This document shows, piece by piece, positions 42,420 to 51,272 of a stretch of DNA of 64,000 nt. The position numbers and the translations under genes were made by a program. Origin of the DNA: Streptomyces tailanensis (lineage in GTDB: Bacteria > Actinomycetota > Actinomycetes > Streptomycetales > Streptomycetaceae); assembly GCF_008386495.1 (NCBI RefSeq), contig NZ_VTHJ01000039.1:1-64000 (forward strand). The letters run 5' to 3'. Below the pieces are notes generated by a model that did no database searches, was not told the origin of the DNA, and saw nothing but the letters and a program-made list of their open reading frames with translations. Each line of letters begins with the position of its first letter. Position 1 is the stretch's first letter.

Positions 42420-43271
42420 GTGCCCGTCAGAAAGCCGTCCACCGAGCGCCAGCGCCGTCTCGGCGCCGAGTTGCGCAGGATGCGCGAGCACATCGGTATG
42501 ACGATCAACGAGGCAGCCACGCTGCACCGCACGGACCGGACGACGGTGAGTAATACCGAATCCGCCCGCTCTGGGGTTAGCAGTGACCGGGTGAGGGTCT
42601 GGGCCGCCAACTACCGTTGCCCTGATGCGCAGTACGTCGACGCCCTGGCCGACATGGCCAGGGAGCGTGGGCCGTACTGGTGGGACGAGTATCGGGAGTC
42701 GCTTCCCACTGGCCTGCTGGATATCGCGGAGATGGAGCACTACGCGGCCCGGCTACGGTCGGCTCAGATCATGCATATGCCTGGCATTCTCCAGCTCCCC
42801 GACTACATGCGAGGCATCTTCGCTGAGGCGGTGCCGACCATGGACCCGGTGGATCTGGAGCGGCACGTCGAGTTCCGGCTCAGGCGCGCGGCGCTGCTCG
42901 ACCGGCCCCAACCGCCCTCATGCGAGTTCCTGATCCATGAGACGGCGTTGCGCATGAGGTTCGGCGATCGGAAGGTTCTGCGCAGGCAGATTGACCATCT
43001 GCTGAAGCAGGCTGAGCGGCCCGACATCACAACCCGGGTCGTGCCGTTCAGTGCCGGTGGCTTCGCCAACGCCGGCAGTTCGACGCTCTACGCGTGCGGG
43101 CCGGTGCCGCAACTGGACACGGTCCAGATCGACGTACCGACCGGTGTCACCTTCCTCCATGCCGAGACCTACCTTGTGAACTACCGCGCGGTTCTTGACC
43201 GTATGCGTGAGCGTGCGCTGGAACCGGAGGTGTCGCTCGACTTCATTCGGCAGGCGGCCAGAGAGATTTGA
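42420..43271 (+). CDS. XRE-family regulator with DUF5753-like domain
   Basis: The 283-residue protein has an XRE helix-turn-helix (LGAELRRMREHIGMTINEAA, then RTDRTTVSNTESAR) and the long C-terminal domain found in Streptomyces regulators paired with DUF397 proteins (YWWDEYRESLPTGLLDIAEMEHYAARLRSAQ, MHMPGILQLPDYMR). The GTG start at 42420 has GGGAGG upstream; an upstream open frame to 42357 overlaps hsdS. Located 34 bp after hsdS and before hsdR, it may control the restriction system or its own palindrome at 43520. Confidence 0.87.
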   Translation: MPVRKPSTERQRRLGAELRRMREHIGMTINEAATLHRTDRTTVSNTESARSGVSSDRVRVWAANYRCPDAQYVDALADMARERGPYWWDEYRESLPTGLLDIAEMEHYAARLRSAQIMHMPGILQLPDYMRGIFAEAVPTMDPVDLERHVEFRLRRAALLDRPQPPSCEFLIHETALRMRFGDRKVLRRQIDHLLKQAERPDITTRVVPFSAGGFANAGSSTLYACGPVPQLDTVQIDVPTGVTFLHAETYLVNYRAVLDRMRERALEPEVSLDFIRQAAREI

Positions 43272-43284
43272 GGGTTGGGGACCG

Positions 43285-43473
43285 GTGGAACTTCGCTGGC
43301 GTAAGTCGTCCTTCTCGGCGGATACCGGGGCCTGCGTCGAGGTTGCGGAGGACGACGGCTTCGTTCTTCTCCGAGAGGGTGACGATCCTGACGTGATCGT
43401 CCGCACCACACACCGGAAGCTGCGCGCTTTCCTCGAAGGGGTCAGGGCGGGGGAGTTCGACGACTTCACGTAG
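43285..43473 (+). CDS. DUF397 protein, partner of the XRE regulator
   Basis: The 62-residue protein has the DUF397 pattern VELRWRKSSFSADTGACVEVAE and ends FLEGVRAGEFDDFT. The pair XRE-DUF397 is abundant in Streptomyces (BldB/AbaA-like family); the small partner usually modulates the DNA-binding protein. GTG 43285 lies 13 bp after the XRE stop. Confidence 0.88.
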   Translation: MELRWRKSSFSADTGACVEVAEDDGFVLLREGDDPDVIVRTTHRKLRAFLEGVRAGEFDDFT

Positions 43474-43494
43474 GCGCCCTCAAGTGGCTGTTGG

Positions 43495-43537
43495 TGGCAT
43501 ATGCCAATCTCCGCGAGGTGAGACAACATGTTGTCTC
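43495..43537. promoter_or_regulatory. Two perfect palindromes in the spacer after the DUF397 gene
   Basis: TGGCATATGCCA (43495-43506) and GAGACAACATGTTGTCTC (43520-43537) are both perfect and 13 bp apart. They lie upstream of the small gene pair at 43669 and 22 bp after DUF397. They are probable operators; the XRE regulator and the HTH protein at 45667 are candidate binders. Confidence 0.6.
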
Positions 43538-43668
43538 GCGCATCCTGTGAGTCGTACTGTGTGTAGCGGCGAAGCGGCACTGAGTGAGAGTGGTGCGCCG
43601 TCACGCAAAGCGCCCCGGCGGTGTGCGACCACCCCGGGGCATGGCCAACGCCTCGTAGGAGCGTCAGC

Positions 43669-44052
43669 ATGTCCCACCGTATCCGGCCCGGTCTCGCACG
43701 AACACTCGTGCATGCGGCCGTCCTTGTCCTCGCGTGCCTCTTGCGTGTGATCGTCCCCGTCCCCGGACCCTTGCCGGACGTGGTCCGGCGACCGCCCGGT
43801 TACCGGGTTCTCGTCGCCGGTGCCGAGATTCCCGCACTGCCGCCGTACCTCCTGCGGTTCCGTAGGAGGACCGCCCCGCCCACGCCCCGCCCCGCGCCCC
43901 GCATCCGCCCCTACCTCGTCGCGCACGAACAGCGCATGCGGCGGCGAGCGTTGGTGCTCGCGCTCGACGGGATCGATGTCGGGCCATGGGTGATCCACGG
44001 CCACCGCATCGGCCGACCGGTCGCGGCGCCCACGATGGGGGTGGCGGCCTGA
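43669..44052 (+). CDS. Small basic protein with one hydrophobic segment, unknown function
   Basis: The 127-residue protein has a hydrophobic segment near the start (TLVHAAVLVLACLLRVIV, residues about 12-29) that may be a membrane anchor. A basic Pro/Arg-rich region follows (RRTAPPTPRPAPRIRPYLVAHEQ), then a Val/Gly-rich tail. ATG 43669 has GTAGGAG before it. Its stop overlaps the next gene's ATG (TGATG). I recognise no family. Confidence 0.5.
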   Translation: MSHRIRPGLARTLVHAAVLVLACLLRVIVPVPGPLPDVVRRPPGYRVLVAGAEIPALPPYLLRFRRRTAPPTPRPAPRIRPYLVAHEQRMRRRALVLALDGIDVGPWVIHGHRIGRPVAAPTMGVAA

Positions 44053-44327
44053 TGAGCAGCACACCCCGGATGCAGATCAACCGCGTGCCCAGCAAGCCCG
44101 TACGACGAGGAGAGGACGGCGCACTCACGATCGACCTCTGGCTGACCAGGGACGGCGGATTCGAGACCGACCTCGCTCTGCGCCTTACGCCCGCCGAGGC
44201 GGAGGTCCTGCACGCCCAACTCTGCTACGCGCTCGACGACGCGACGGCCTCGGTGATCACGCCGGTGTCCAAGCTGCCCGACTGCCGCAAGCCCTCCGTG
44301 GGCAGCCCGGGAGTCCACTGGCCGTAG
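44052..44327 (+). CDS. Small protein of unknown function
   Basis: The 91-residue protein MSSTPRMQINRVPSKPVRRG reads as beta strands (TIDLWLTRDGGFETDLALRL) then a helix (TPAEAEVLHAQLCYALDDA). Its two Cys residues (LCYAL, PDCRKP) do not form a known motif. It is co-translated with the gene before it and followed by a strong hairpin at 44342, so the two end a transcription unit. Confidence 0.55.
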   Translation: MSSTPRMQINRVPSKPVRRGEDGALTIDLWLTRDGGFETDLALRLTPAEAEVLHAQLCYALDDATASVITPVSKLPDCRKPSVGSPGVHWP

Positions 44328-44341
44328 GGACAAATTCTCCG

Positions 44342-44383
44342 CGTGGGGGCGGCACGCACGCACATCACCGTGTCGCCCCCACG
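44342..44383. terminator. Hairpin terminator after the small gene pair
   Basis: CGTGGGGGCG (44342-44351) pairs perfectly with 44374-44383; after one mismatch, CACG pairs with CGTG, leaving a 12-base loop. It lies 14 bp after the preceding stop. Confidence 0.75.
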
Positions 44384-44471
44384 GGCCGTAGTCGACTCGT
44401 CCCCTTCGTATGGTCGGCGTCTGCGGGCACCGTCGAGAACACAGCGAACGTCCACCGACCGGGAGCGCACC

Positions 44472-44825
44472 GTGACCGCCCCGCCCGAAGATCCGCAGGC
44501 CGACGAGCCGCTCATCCCGATGCCCGCGCTCACCCCTGGAGCGCTGCGCACCGCCGTCGAAAGCCTGACGCCGAGCCGGACACCGACGTTCATAAGCGAT
44601 CTTGTCGATGCGACCACCAGAGCCCAGCAACTCCAGTCGTTCGTGCCGCTCCGTACGTTCGTCCATGCCTGGGGTGTGATGGTAGCGATCCAGAGGTATC
44701 CCTCACGTGCTGCCCGCTTGGGCCATCTGGAAGATGTGGTGAGCGCCGGGGAGGCCGACCCCACGGCCGCCGTCGCCGAGATCAGGAAGATCCACGCGGA
44801 TGCCGAGGCCGAGGCCGGGCTGTGA
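44472..44825 (+). CDS. DUF6247-like small protein, copy 1 (without partner)
   Basis: The 117-residue protein begins MTAPPEDPQADEPLIPMPAL and shares the module signature PLIPMP...TPGALRTAV with the copies at 44963 and 50913, and HAWGVMVAIQRYPSRAARL in the C-terminal half. I remember this as DUF6247 but could not check it. GTG 44472 follows GGGAG. Unlike the other two copies, no small WEY-type partner follows; the next gene is a further copy after 137 bp. It looks helical, acidic and cytoplasmic. Confidence 0.65.
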   Translation: MTAPPEDPQADEPLIPMPALTPGALRTAVESLTPSRTPTFISDLVDATTRAQQLQSFVPLRTFVHAWGVMVAIQRYPSRAARLGHLEDVVSAGEADPTAAVAEIRKIHADAEAEAGL

Positions 44826-44962
44826 TCGACTGAAAGCGGGACTACAACACAACGCATAGATCTGTCTTGGCTCGGCTCACAAAGGCGATGTGGGCGCGGG
44901 CCGGGCCCGCTCCCGATACCGTCGAACCAGAGGAACCTACTCCCCTTCCAGGAGACCCGCAC

Positions 44963-45325
44963 GTGACTGCCCAACCTGTAGCGCCGCATGGCGGCGATCC
45001 GCTGATTCCCATGCCTGACAAGACTCCGGCAGCCCTCCGCGTCGCCGTGACCCGCCTCGATCCCGCCAACGCCCTCCCGCAGTTCGACAAGCACTGGGAC
45101 GAAGCCACGCAGGAGGCCCGCGACACGTTCACCCTGACTCCGTGCCGCGCCTTCCTCGAACACTGGTTTGGGTGGGTCGCCGTCCATCGCCTCCCCTCTG
45201 TGGCGGCCCGTCTGGCCGAGTGTGAGCGGATCGTCGCCACCTCCGACGACCGAGCCGAACGCCGCGCCGCCGCTGCCGAAATCAGCCGCATCCTGGCCAC
45301 AGCGCAGGAGAACGCCGGTGAGTGA
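44963..45325 (+). CDS. DUF6247-like small protein, copy 2 (with partner)
   Basis: The 120-residue protein has the same layout as copies at 44472 and 50913: PLIPMPDKTPAALRVAV, then LEHWFGWVAVHRLPSVAARL and a C-terminal helix. GTG 44963 follows GGAG at a good distance. Its last codons overlap the start of the small partner gene at 45318 by eight bases, the compact coupling typical of toxin-antitoxin or immunity pairs. Confidence 0.68.
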   Translation: MTAQPVAPHGGDPLIPMPDKTPAALRVAVTRLDPANALPQFDKHWDEATQEARDTFTLTPCRAFLEHWFGWVAVHRLPSVAARLAECERIVATSDDRAERRAAAAEISRILATAQENAGE

Positions 45326-45584
45326 CTGGACGTGGGAGTACTGCCCCAACGCCGAAGAGGTCGTCGGGGGACTCACGGACAAGCAGCGGGCCGTGGTGGA
45401 GGACATCGCCCGGAGGATCGCGGAAGCCGTCGGAGTGCGTCGCATCGGTCATCCCTTCGACATTCAGGAGTCCGCCTCGGGCGTCCGTACTTATGCCGAG
45501 GCGAACGTCATGCTCTGGTATCAGGAGGACTACCGGGACGACACCGTCCTCATTCTCCGCGCCCAGTGCCTCGACGCCGAATGA
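45318..45584 (+). CDS. Small WEY-type partner of the DUF6247-like protein
   Basis: The 88-residue protein begins MSDWTWEYCPNAEEVVGGL (GTG start) and resembles the partner at 51269, which begins MSWEWEYVPDEETVAAG. It has a helical segment (RAVVEDIARRIAEAVGV) and a C-terminal beta pattern (ANVMLWYQEDYRDDTVLILRAQ). This helix-then-strands arrangement is like small RelE-type toxins, but catalytic residues are not identifiable. It overlaps the preceding gene by eight bases. The function is unknown. Confidence 0.65.
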   Translation: MSDWTWEYCPNAEEVVGGLTDKQRAVVEDIARRIAEAVGVRRIGHPFDIQESASGVRTYAEANVMLWYQEDYRDDTVLILRAQCLDAE

Positions 45585-45666
45585 CCGGCACGCCTCCTTC
45601 GGCGGCGGCCGCCCTCGTGGCGTAGCGGATCAAGGCCGGTGATCGGAGTAGGGGCGAGGAGGCATC

Positions 45667-45975
45667 ATGAGCAGGGGCTACCACACCGGCTGGAGCGTCC
45701 GCCCCGAGCACCGGGAGGATCCCGCGTGCAGGGCCGCCGGGCGGCGTATGGACTTCGCTCTCTCGGTCTACGAACGGCGCTCGGCGCTGGGGCTGAGCAG
45801 TGCGGAACTCGCTGAACGGGCCGGGCTGACCGTGGAGGAGATCGAGCGCATCGAGGAGAGCGGCGTCGACCCGACCCTCGAACTGATCGAGAGCCTGGCC
45901 GAGGCACTGCACTCCGGCGCGCTGATCGATCCTCGCGCGACGCCGGAGTTCCGCTTCGAGAGCCGCGCCGCGTAA
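45667..45975 (+). CDS. Small XRE-family HTH protein
   Basis: The 102-residue protein has an N-terminal 28 residues of unknown type and then a compact XRE helix-turn-helix (RSALGLSSAELAERAGLTVEEIERIEES) and a short C-terminal helix (LIESLAEALHSGAL). It resembles antitoxin or C-protein-like controllers. GAGGAGG precedes ATG 45667. It lies 183 bp before hsdR, so it may control hsdR expression so that restriction follows modification. Confidence 0.8.
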   Translation: MSRGYHTGWSVRPEHREDPACRAAGRRMDFALSVYERRSALGLSSAELAERAGLTVEEIERIEESGVDPTLELIESLAEALHSGALIDPRATPEFRFESRAA

Positions 45976-46158
45976 CCGCACCTCGGCATCACGTAACCGA
46001 CCCGTCGAACGCGTCGCTGAGCAGTTCCGTCAGGAGGCCCAGAGGTGCGACAGCGGTTCCCGTCCGCCCAGGGGCGCGCGAACCGCCCGCGCGCCCTCCG
46101 TCGTGGACCACAATGGACCCTCACACGTTCACCGTGACGCAGGGGAGGGCTCAGGCGC

Positions 46159-49100
46159 ATGGCTGCCGGAGTAGTCAGGGAGACCGGCGAGCAGGGCGAG
46201 GCGGAGCGGCCGCTGCTGGAGCATCTCAAGGCGATGGGGTGGCAGCACATCGAGGGCGCCCGGCTGATGGAGTCGGGGGAGCGCGGTGATTATCGGGAGG
46301 TGCTGTTGGAGCGGCGCCTGCGGGCCGCCCTGCGGCGTACCTCGGCCTGGATGACGAGCGACGCGCACACTGATCCTGCCGTCTCCCAACTGCGCGCCGT
46401 CGCCCGCCATGTGTCCGCCCAGTCCCTGCCGGGGGCCAACCGGGACGCCACCACCCTCCTGCTGCACGGTGTCCTGCAGCCGGGGCCGGACGAGCGGGAC
46501 GTGAAGACGCCGTTCTTCGACTGGTCGCGTGAGGCGCTGGAGGGGAGACGCGAGGAGATCCTGGCCCGCAACGACTACCTCGTCGTCGACCAGTTGCGGG
46601 TGTGTGACGCGGACGGGCGGCCGTCCGTGCTGGACCTTGTCCTCTTCGTGAACGGCGTTCCGTTGGTCGTCGTTGAGTGCAAGTCGCCGGACATACGTGA
46701 CCCGCTCGGCAAGGCCATCCGTGACCTGCGCGCCTACACCGGGAGGCCGTTGGACGACGACACGCGGCACGGCGCCGGCGCTCCGCGCGGCATACCGCAT
46801 CTGTTCGCCCCGGCGCAGCTGCTGGTCGCCGCCGACGGAACGCATGCCGCGCTCGGCACGTACTCCTCGGCCGAACAGCACTACGCGCTGTGGCGCAGCG
46901 TCAGCCCAGACTACGGCGACCCGGCGCGGCCGGGCGACGACGGTGTGGAGGAGCTGCGCCGTGAGCTGCGCGGCTGGGGGCTGCTCGGTCCCGAGGAGGC
47001 GCCCACCCTTCAGCAGAAGCTGACCGCGATCGTCCTCAGGCCCGGCAACCTGCTCAACATCGTCCGGCACTACGTCTTCGAGAAGCCCGTCGACGGGGAG
47101 AGCGGCGACGACACGGGGCGTCGTGCCCGTGCCACCGAGCCGAAGACGGCCAAGGTGGTCTGCCGCCACCAGCAGTACCGTGCCACCGAGAAGATCGTGG
47201 CGCGGCTGCGCACCCGCCCGAGTCGCCGCGTCACCGGCGGGGAGCGGGACGAGCGGGGCGGCGTCATCTGGCACACGCAGGGCGCGGGCAAGAGCTTCAC
47301 CATGCAGTTCCTGGCCCGGCGGCTGCACATGAGCCGGGACCCCGAGCTGAACGGGATCACCCTGGTCGCGGTCACGGACCGGACCGACCTTCAGCGGCAG
47401 TTGCAGCGGGCTGTGAAGCTCAGCGATTCCGAGATCCGGCAGGCCACCTCACGTACGGACCTGGAGAGTCTGCTCCAGCGGGCGGGCCGCTCCGGCGGGC
47501 GGGCGGTGATCTTTGCGACGATCCAGAAGTTCCTCGGCGATCTGGTGCCCGGCACGGGGGAGGGGGACGACACAGCCGACGGCCAGGACCGCGCATTGGC
47601 CGAGGACTTCGAGCAGGCGCGGCGGCGGGTCGAGGCGGGCGAGAGTGCCGAGGAGGTGGCCGACCCCGCGCCGGACGAACGCACGCTGAGCCGCGCCGAG
47701 CGGATTTTCCCCGAGTGCAGCGACTCGGACCGGGTCCTGGTGCTCGTCGACGAGGCGCACCGCTCGCACACCTCCGTCCTCCACGCCTGCCTGCGCAAGG
47801 CCCTGCCCAACGCGGCCCGGATCGGCTTCACCGGCACCCCGCTGATGCAGGGCCGGCTCAAGGACACCGGGCGCATCTTCGGCATGGAGCCGAGTACCGA
47901 GCCCGGCGGGAACCCCGAGTTCCTCGACACGTACCGAATGACCGAGGCCGAACGCGACAAGGTCGTCGTGCCCGTCCGCTACGAAGGCCGCGCCACCACC
48001 GCCGAGGTGCGCGACAAGGAGCGGATGGACGAGTGTTTCGAGGACCTGATCGAGCCGCTGGACGAGGACCAGCAGGAGTGGGTGCGCAAGAAGTACGGCG
48101 CTCCCTCCGCGCGGGCCGTGGCCGCGTCGGCGCCGCTGATCCGGCGCAAGGCGATCGACATGCTGGAGCACTACGTCACCGGGCCGCTCACCGGCGGGTT
48201 CAAGGCCCAGGTCGCCGCGGTGAGCCGACGGGCAGCGGTCATGTACCGCGATGCTCTGCGCGATGCGCGAGCCGATCTGCTGCGGCGCGTCGCGGAGTTC
48301 GACGGCAGCGGTGGGCGCGAGGCCCTGCGGGGCAGGGCACCTGAGACGTACACCGCTGAGGAATCGCTCCTGCTGCGCGCCTGGCAGTTCCAGGAGCTGC
48401 TGCGGCGCATCGACTTCGTACCGGTGATCTCCGCGGGGGCCGAGCAGAAGGAGGGGGTGTGGCGCGAGTGGACCGACAGCGACAAGCAGGGTGAGCACAT
48501 CGCGCGCTTCCTCCGGCCGTTCCCGCAGCTGCCGCCCGACAACCCCTGGGCGACCCAGCCGCCGACCGAGCCCGACCCGGTCCCGGCCGGTTCCGTGGGC
48601 GGCATGAACCCATGGAGCGATCTGGTCTTCGGCGGCGGTGCGCGCGGTGGCGAGGGGCGCGGGGAGGAGACCGAGCAGCCGCCCATCGCCTTCCTCATCG
48701 TGAAGTCGATGCTGCTGACCGGCTTCGACGCGCCCATCGAGCAGGTGCTGTATCTGGACCGGCCCATCCGCGACGCGGAACTGCTCCAGGCGATCGCCCG
48801 CGTCAACCGTCCTGCCCGCCGCAAACGGGAGGGGCTGGTCGTGGACTACTACGGAGTCCTGAACAACCTCGGCGTGACCCTGGCCGCGTACCGGGGCAAC
48901 CCGCCCGCGCTGGACTCGCTGCGCAGCATGGCGGACGAGATTCCGGAGATGAAGCGGACGGCCGACGAGGTGCGAGCGTTCCTCGCGGGGGCGGGCATCG
49001 ACCCGGACGGGCTCACGACCCGAGCCGGGCTCGGCAGCGCCGTGCTCGCCCTCGCGGACCCGACGGTACGCGCCGCTTTCGACACCAGTCTGGGCGAGTT

Positions 49101-49902
49101 CCTGGGAGCCGTGGACCGGGTGCTGCCGCACGAGAAGGCGCTGGACCACTTGCATGACGTACGGGCGTGGAGCGTGCTCCAGATGCGTGTGCGCCGCCAC
49201 TACCGCGACGACACTGGTGGCGACTTCGTGATGCGTGGATACGGGCGCAAGGTGCGCGCGCTGATCGCCGACCACCTTGAGGCGCAGGAGGTCGAGCAGC
49301 GGATCCCACCCGTCTCCATCCTCGCTCCGGACTTCGACGAAGTGGTCGGCACCCTCCCCGTGCGCGAGGCCGCTGCCGAGCAGGTACAGGCCCTGCGTTA
49401 CCACCTGGAAGAACGGCTGGCCGTCGAGGAGCGTCCGGTGTACCGGCAGCTCTCCGTCGAGCTGGAGCGGGTGCTGGAGGAGTTCGCCGGGAACTGGGAG
49501 GACATCTCCCGGGAGCTCGGGCCGCTTGTCGACAGAGCCCGGCGCGCCGAGCAGGCCGATCCTGCCGTCGCCGATCTGTCGCCGATGCGGCAGCGGTTGT
49601 ACATGCTGATCGGCGAGAAGCTGGCGGAGAGCGAGAGCCTGGAGCACACGCCTCCGGAGAGGTTGCGTCATCTGGTCGATGTGACGTACGGCGAGATCAC
49701 CGGCACGGTGCGGCTGGCGTCCTTCGGTGGCCAGGAGCGCCATGTGACATTCCTGGAGTCGGTGCTCTACGAACGGCTCCGGGCGCCCGAACTGCGGCGC
49801 TCGGGCCTGGGACGGGAAGAGGTCAAGCGGCTCTCCTCGGCCCTCGCCGGGTACGCGGTGGAGCACCTGGAGGAGTTCCGGGCCGAGACGCGGAGAGAAT
49901 AG
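46159..49902 (+). CDS. hsdR: Type I restriction endonuclease subunit HsdR
   Basis: The 1247-residue motor-nuclease has a PD-(D/E)XK nuclease domain at the N-terminus (VLDLVLFVNGVPLVVVECKS; Glu173, Lys175), then superfamily 2 translocase motifs: Walker A TQGAGKS near residues 373-379, DEAH box VDEAH near 530-534, and FTGTPLM. A long C-terminal HsdM-binding region follows. It cuts unmodified DNA after ATP-driven translocation. The ATG at 46159 has GAGGG upstream. It is about 3.8 kb from hsdS, farther than usual, with small regulators and unknown genes between. The YgjP-like gene follows four bases after the stop. Confidence 0.94.
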   Translation: MAAGVVRETGEQGEAERPLLEHLKAMGWQHIEGARLMESGERGDYREVLLERRLRAALRRTSAWMTSDAHTDPAVSQLRAVARHVSAQSLPGANRDATTLLLHGVLQPGPDERDVKTPFFDWSREALEGRREEILARNDYLVVDQLRVCDADGRPSVLDLVLFVNGVPLVVVECKSPDIRDPLGKAIRDLRAYTGRPLDDDTRHGAGAPRGIPHLFAPAQLLVAADGTHAALGTYSSAEQHYALWRSVSPDYGDPARPGDDGVEELRRELRGWGLLGPEEAPTLQQKLTAIVLRPGNLLNIVRHYVFEKPVDGESGDDTGRRARATEPKTAKVVCRHQQYRATEKIVARLRTRPSRRVTGGERDERGGVIWHTQGAGKSFTMQFLARRLHMSRDPELNGITLVAVTDRTDLQRQLQRAVKLSDSEIRQATSRTDLESLLQRAGRSGGRAVIFATIQKFLGDLVPGTGEGDDTADGQDRALAEDFEQARRRVEAGESAEEVADPAPDERTLSRAERIFPECSDSDRVLVLVDEAHRSHTSVLHACLRKALPNAARIGFTGTPLMQGRLKDTGRIFGMEPSTEPGGNPEFLDTYRMTEAERDKVVVPVRYEGRATTAEVRDKERMDECFEDLIEPLDEDQQEWVRKKYGAPSARAVAASAPLIRRKAIDMLEHYVTGPLTGGFKAQVAAVSRRAAVMYRDALRDARADLLRRVAEFDGSGGREALRGRAPETYTAEESLLLRAWQFQELLRRIDFVPVISAGAEQKEGVWREWTDSDKQGEHIARFLRPFPQLPPDNPWATQPPTEPDPVPAGSVGGMNPWSDLVFGGGARGGEGRGEETEQPPIAFLIVKSMLLTGFDAPIEQVLYLDRPIRDAELLQAIARVNRPARRKREGLVVDYYGVLNNLGVTLAAYRGNPPALDSLRSMADEIPEMKRTADEVRAFLAGAGIDPDGLTTRAGLGSAVLALADPTVRAAFDTSLGEFLGAVDRVLPHEKALDHLHDVRAWSVLQMRVRRHYRDDTGGDFVMRGYGRKVRALIADHLEAQEVEQRIPPVSILAPDFDEVVGTLPVREAAAEQVQALRYHLEERLAVEERPVYRQLSVELERVLEEFAGNWEDISRELGPLVDRARRAEQADPAVADLSPMRQRLYMLIGEKLAESESLEHTPPERLRHLVDVTYGEITGTVRLASFGGQERHVTFLESVLYERLRAPELRRSGLGREEVKRLSSALAGYAVEHLEEFRAETRRE

Positions 49903-49906
49903 GCCC

Positions 49907-50716
49907 ATGCGCGCACAGCCCGTCCGTTCCATGGCCCGTCTCGATGAGCCTGAACTCACCGACGACGGGACGCTGGTCGTGGATGGACGTGAGCTGAGAG
50001 TGCGGATCAGCCCGCGGCGGCGCCGCCTGGGCCTGACGGTCGAGCGGGACAGGTCCCTCACTCTGCACGCCTTCGAAGGATGCGCGGTCGGGCGGGCAGA
50101 GGAGTTCGTACGAGGCAGTGAGGTCTGGATCGCCGCCAAGACCCGCCTCAGCGACGAGCGCCGCCAACTGCATCCCGCACGTTCTCTTCGAAACGGCGAG
50201 ATCCACCGCTACCTCGGGCGGGATTACCGGCTCCTGGTTGTCGACAACAGGCAGGGCGAAGAACCGGCGCCGCAGGCGGCACCGGTGAGACTCGTGGCAG
50301 GACGGCTGCGCCTGGACCGAGCTGTCGCCGCCGATCAGACGCTCGCACGGAAGGCACTGGCGGACTGGTACTGCCGGGCCGGGGAGCGCTGGATGCGGGG
50401 ACGGCTCCAGCCGTGGGCGGCGCGGATGGACGTACCCGAAGCATCGGTACGTGTACGTGACCTGGGCCATCGGTGGGGAAGCTTTCGCTCTGGGGCGGCC
50501 GGCCACGGGGTGATTTCCCTACACTGGGCTACGTTTCAGTTGCCTATCCATCTCGTCGACTATGTCGTCGCCCATGAACTCGCACATGCGCGAGTGTCCG
50601 GACACGGGACCGACTACTGGCGACTGCTGGGACGGGCGCTTCCGGAATGCCGTCGACTGAAGGCCGAACTGGACGAACTGGGACGGCGTGTGTGGATGGG
50701 GGACCTCGACCGCTGA
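49907..50716 (+). CDS. YgjP-type zinc metallopeptidase (DUF45)
   Basis: The 269-residue protein has HELAHARVSGHGTDYW: HExxH at residues 223-227 and a third His at 233, the YgjP/SprT-like zinc site, preceded by DLGHRWGSF, also conserved in the family. This family is often encoded beside hsdR of type I systems, where its role is unproven; cleavage of the complex or of host protein is proposed. It starts four bases after hsdR, so it belongs to that operon. Confidence 0.88.
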   Translation: MRAQPVRSMARLDEPELTDDGTLVVDGRELRVRISPRRRRLGLTVERDRSLTLHAFEGCAVGRAEEFVRGSEVWIAAKTRLSDERRQLHPARSLRNGEIHRYLGRDYRLLVVDNRQGEEPAPQAAPVRLVAGRLRLDRAVAADQTLARKALADWYCRAGERWMRGRLQPWAARMDVPEASVRVRDLGHRWGSFRSGAAGHGVISLHWATFQLPIHLVDYVVAHELAHARVSGHGTDYWRLLGRALPECRRLKAELDELGRRVWMGDLDR

Positions 50717-50912
50717 CCGGGTCCACGGCGCCGAGGACCCGGTGTTCCCCCGGCCCACGGCGAGGCCGCCGCCGCGGTCCCCGGCGCCCGCCTGGTCACC
50801 GTCGTCGGCTTGGGCAGAGGACAGAGGCCTGAGCGCGTTACAGTCCACTTACGCCTTGCCGACCTCTCACCACCGAGGTCATCCGAGCCACCGGACACAA
50901 GGAGATGGCAAC

Positions 50913-51272
50913 GTGAGCGCTCAGCACGCCGAACCCGGCGACGCCCCCGTGATTCCGCGCCCAGAGCGCACTCCGGCGGCCTTGCGTGCGGCTTGCGCCA
51001 TCGTCGCCCCTCACCTCCTCCCCGCCTATGACCAGGCCAAGGACCAGGCCCTCGCCGCGGCACTGGAGCATGACTCCGTGAAGCCCGTCCATGCCTACCT
51101 CGCACATTGGGCCGCCCTGATCGAGATCGAGCGACATCCCGAAACCGCGAAGGCGTACCGCCGCGCCGAGTACCTCGCCCAGATCGCGACCACTCCGGGC
51201 GAAGCACGCGACCATCTCACTACCGCGAGCGGCATCTACCGCGATGCGGCTGAGGCGGTGCGCGGCGCGTGA
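50913..51272 (+). CDS. DUF6247-like small protein, copy 3 (with partner)
   Basis: The 119-residue protein MSAQHAEPGDAPVIPRPERT has the same signature as the copies at 44472 and 44963 (PVIPRP...TPAALRAAC, then LAHWAALIEIERHPETA). GTG 50913 follows GGAG. The stop overlaps the GTG of the partner (GTGA). It lies 196 bp after the YgjP-like gene, on the far side of hsdR from copies 1 and 2. Confidence 0.68.
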   Translation: MSAQHAEPGDAPVIPRPERTPAALRAACAIVAPHLLPAYDQAKDQALAAALEHDSVKPVHAYLAHWAALIEIERHPETAKAYRRAEYLAQIATTPGEARDHLTTASGIYRDAAEAVRGA

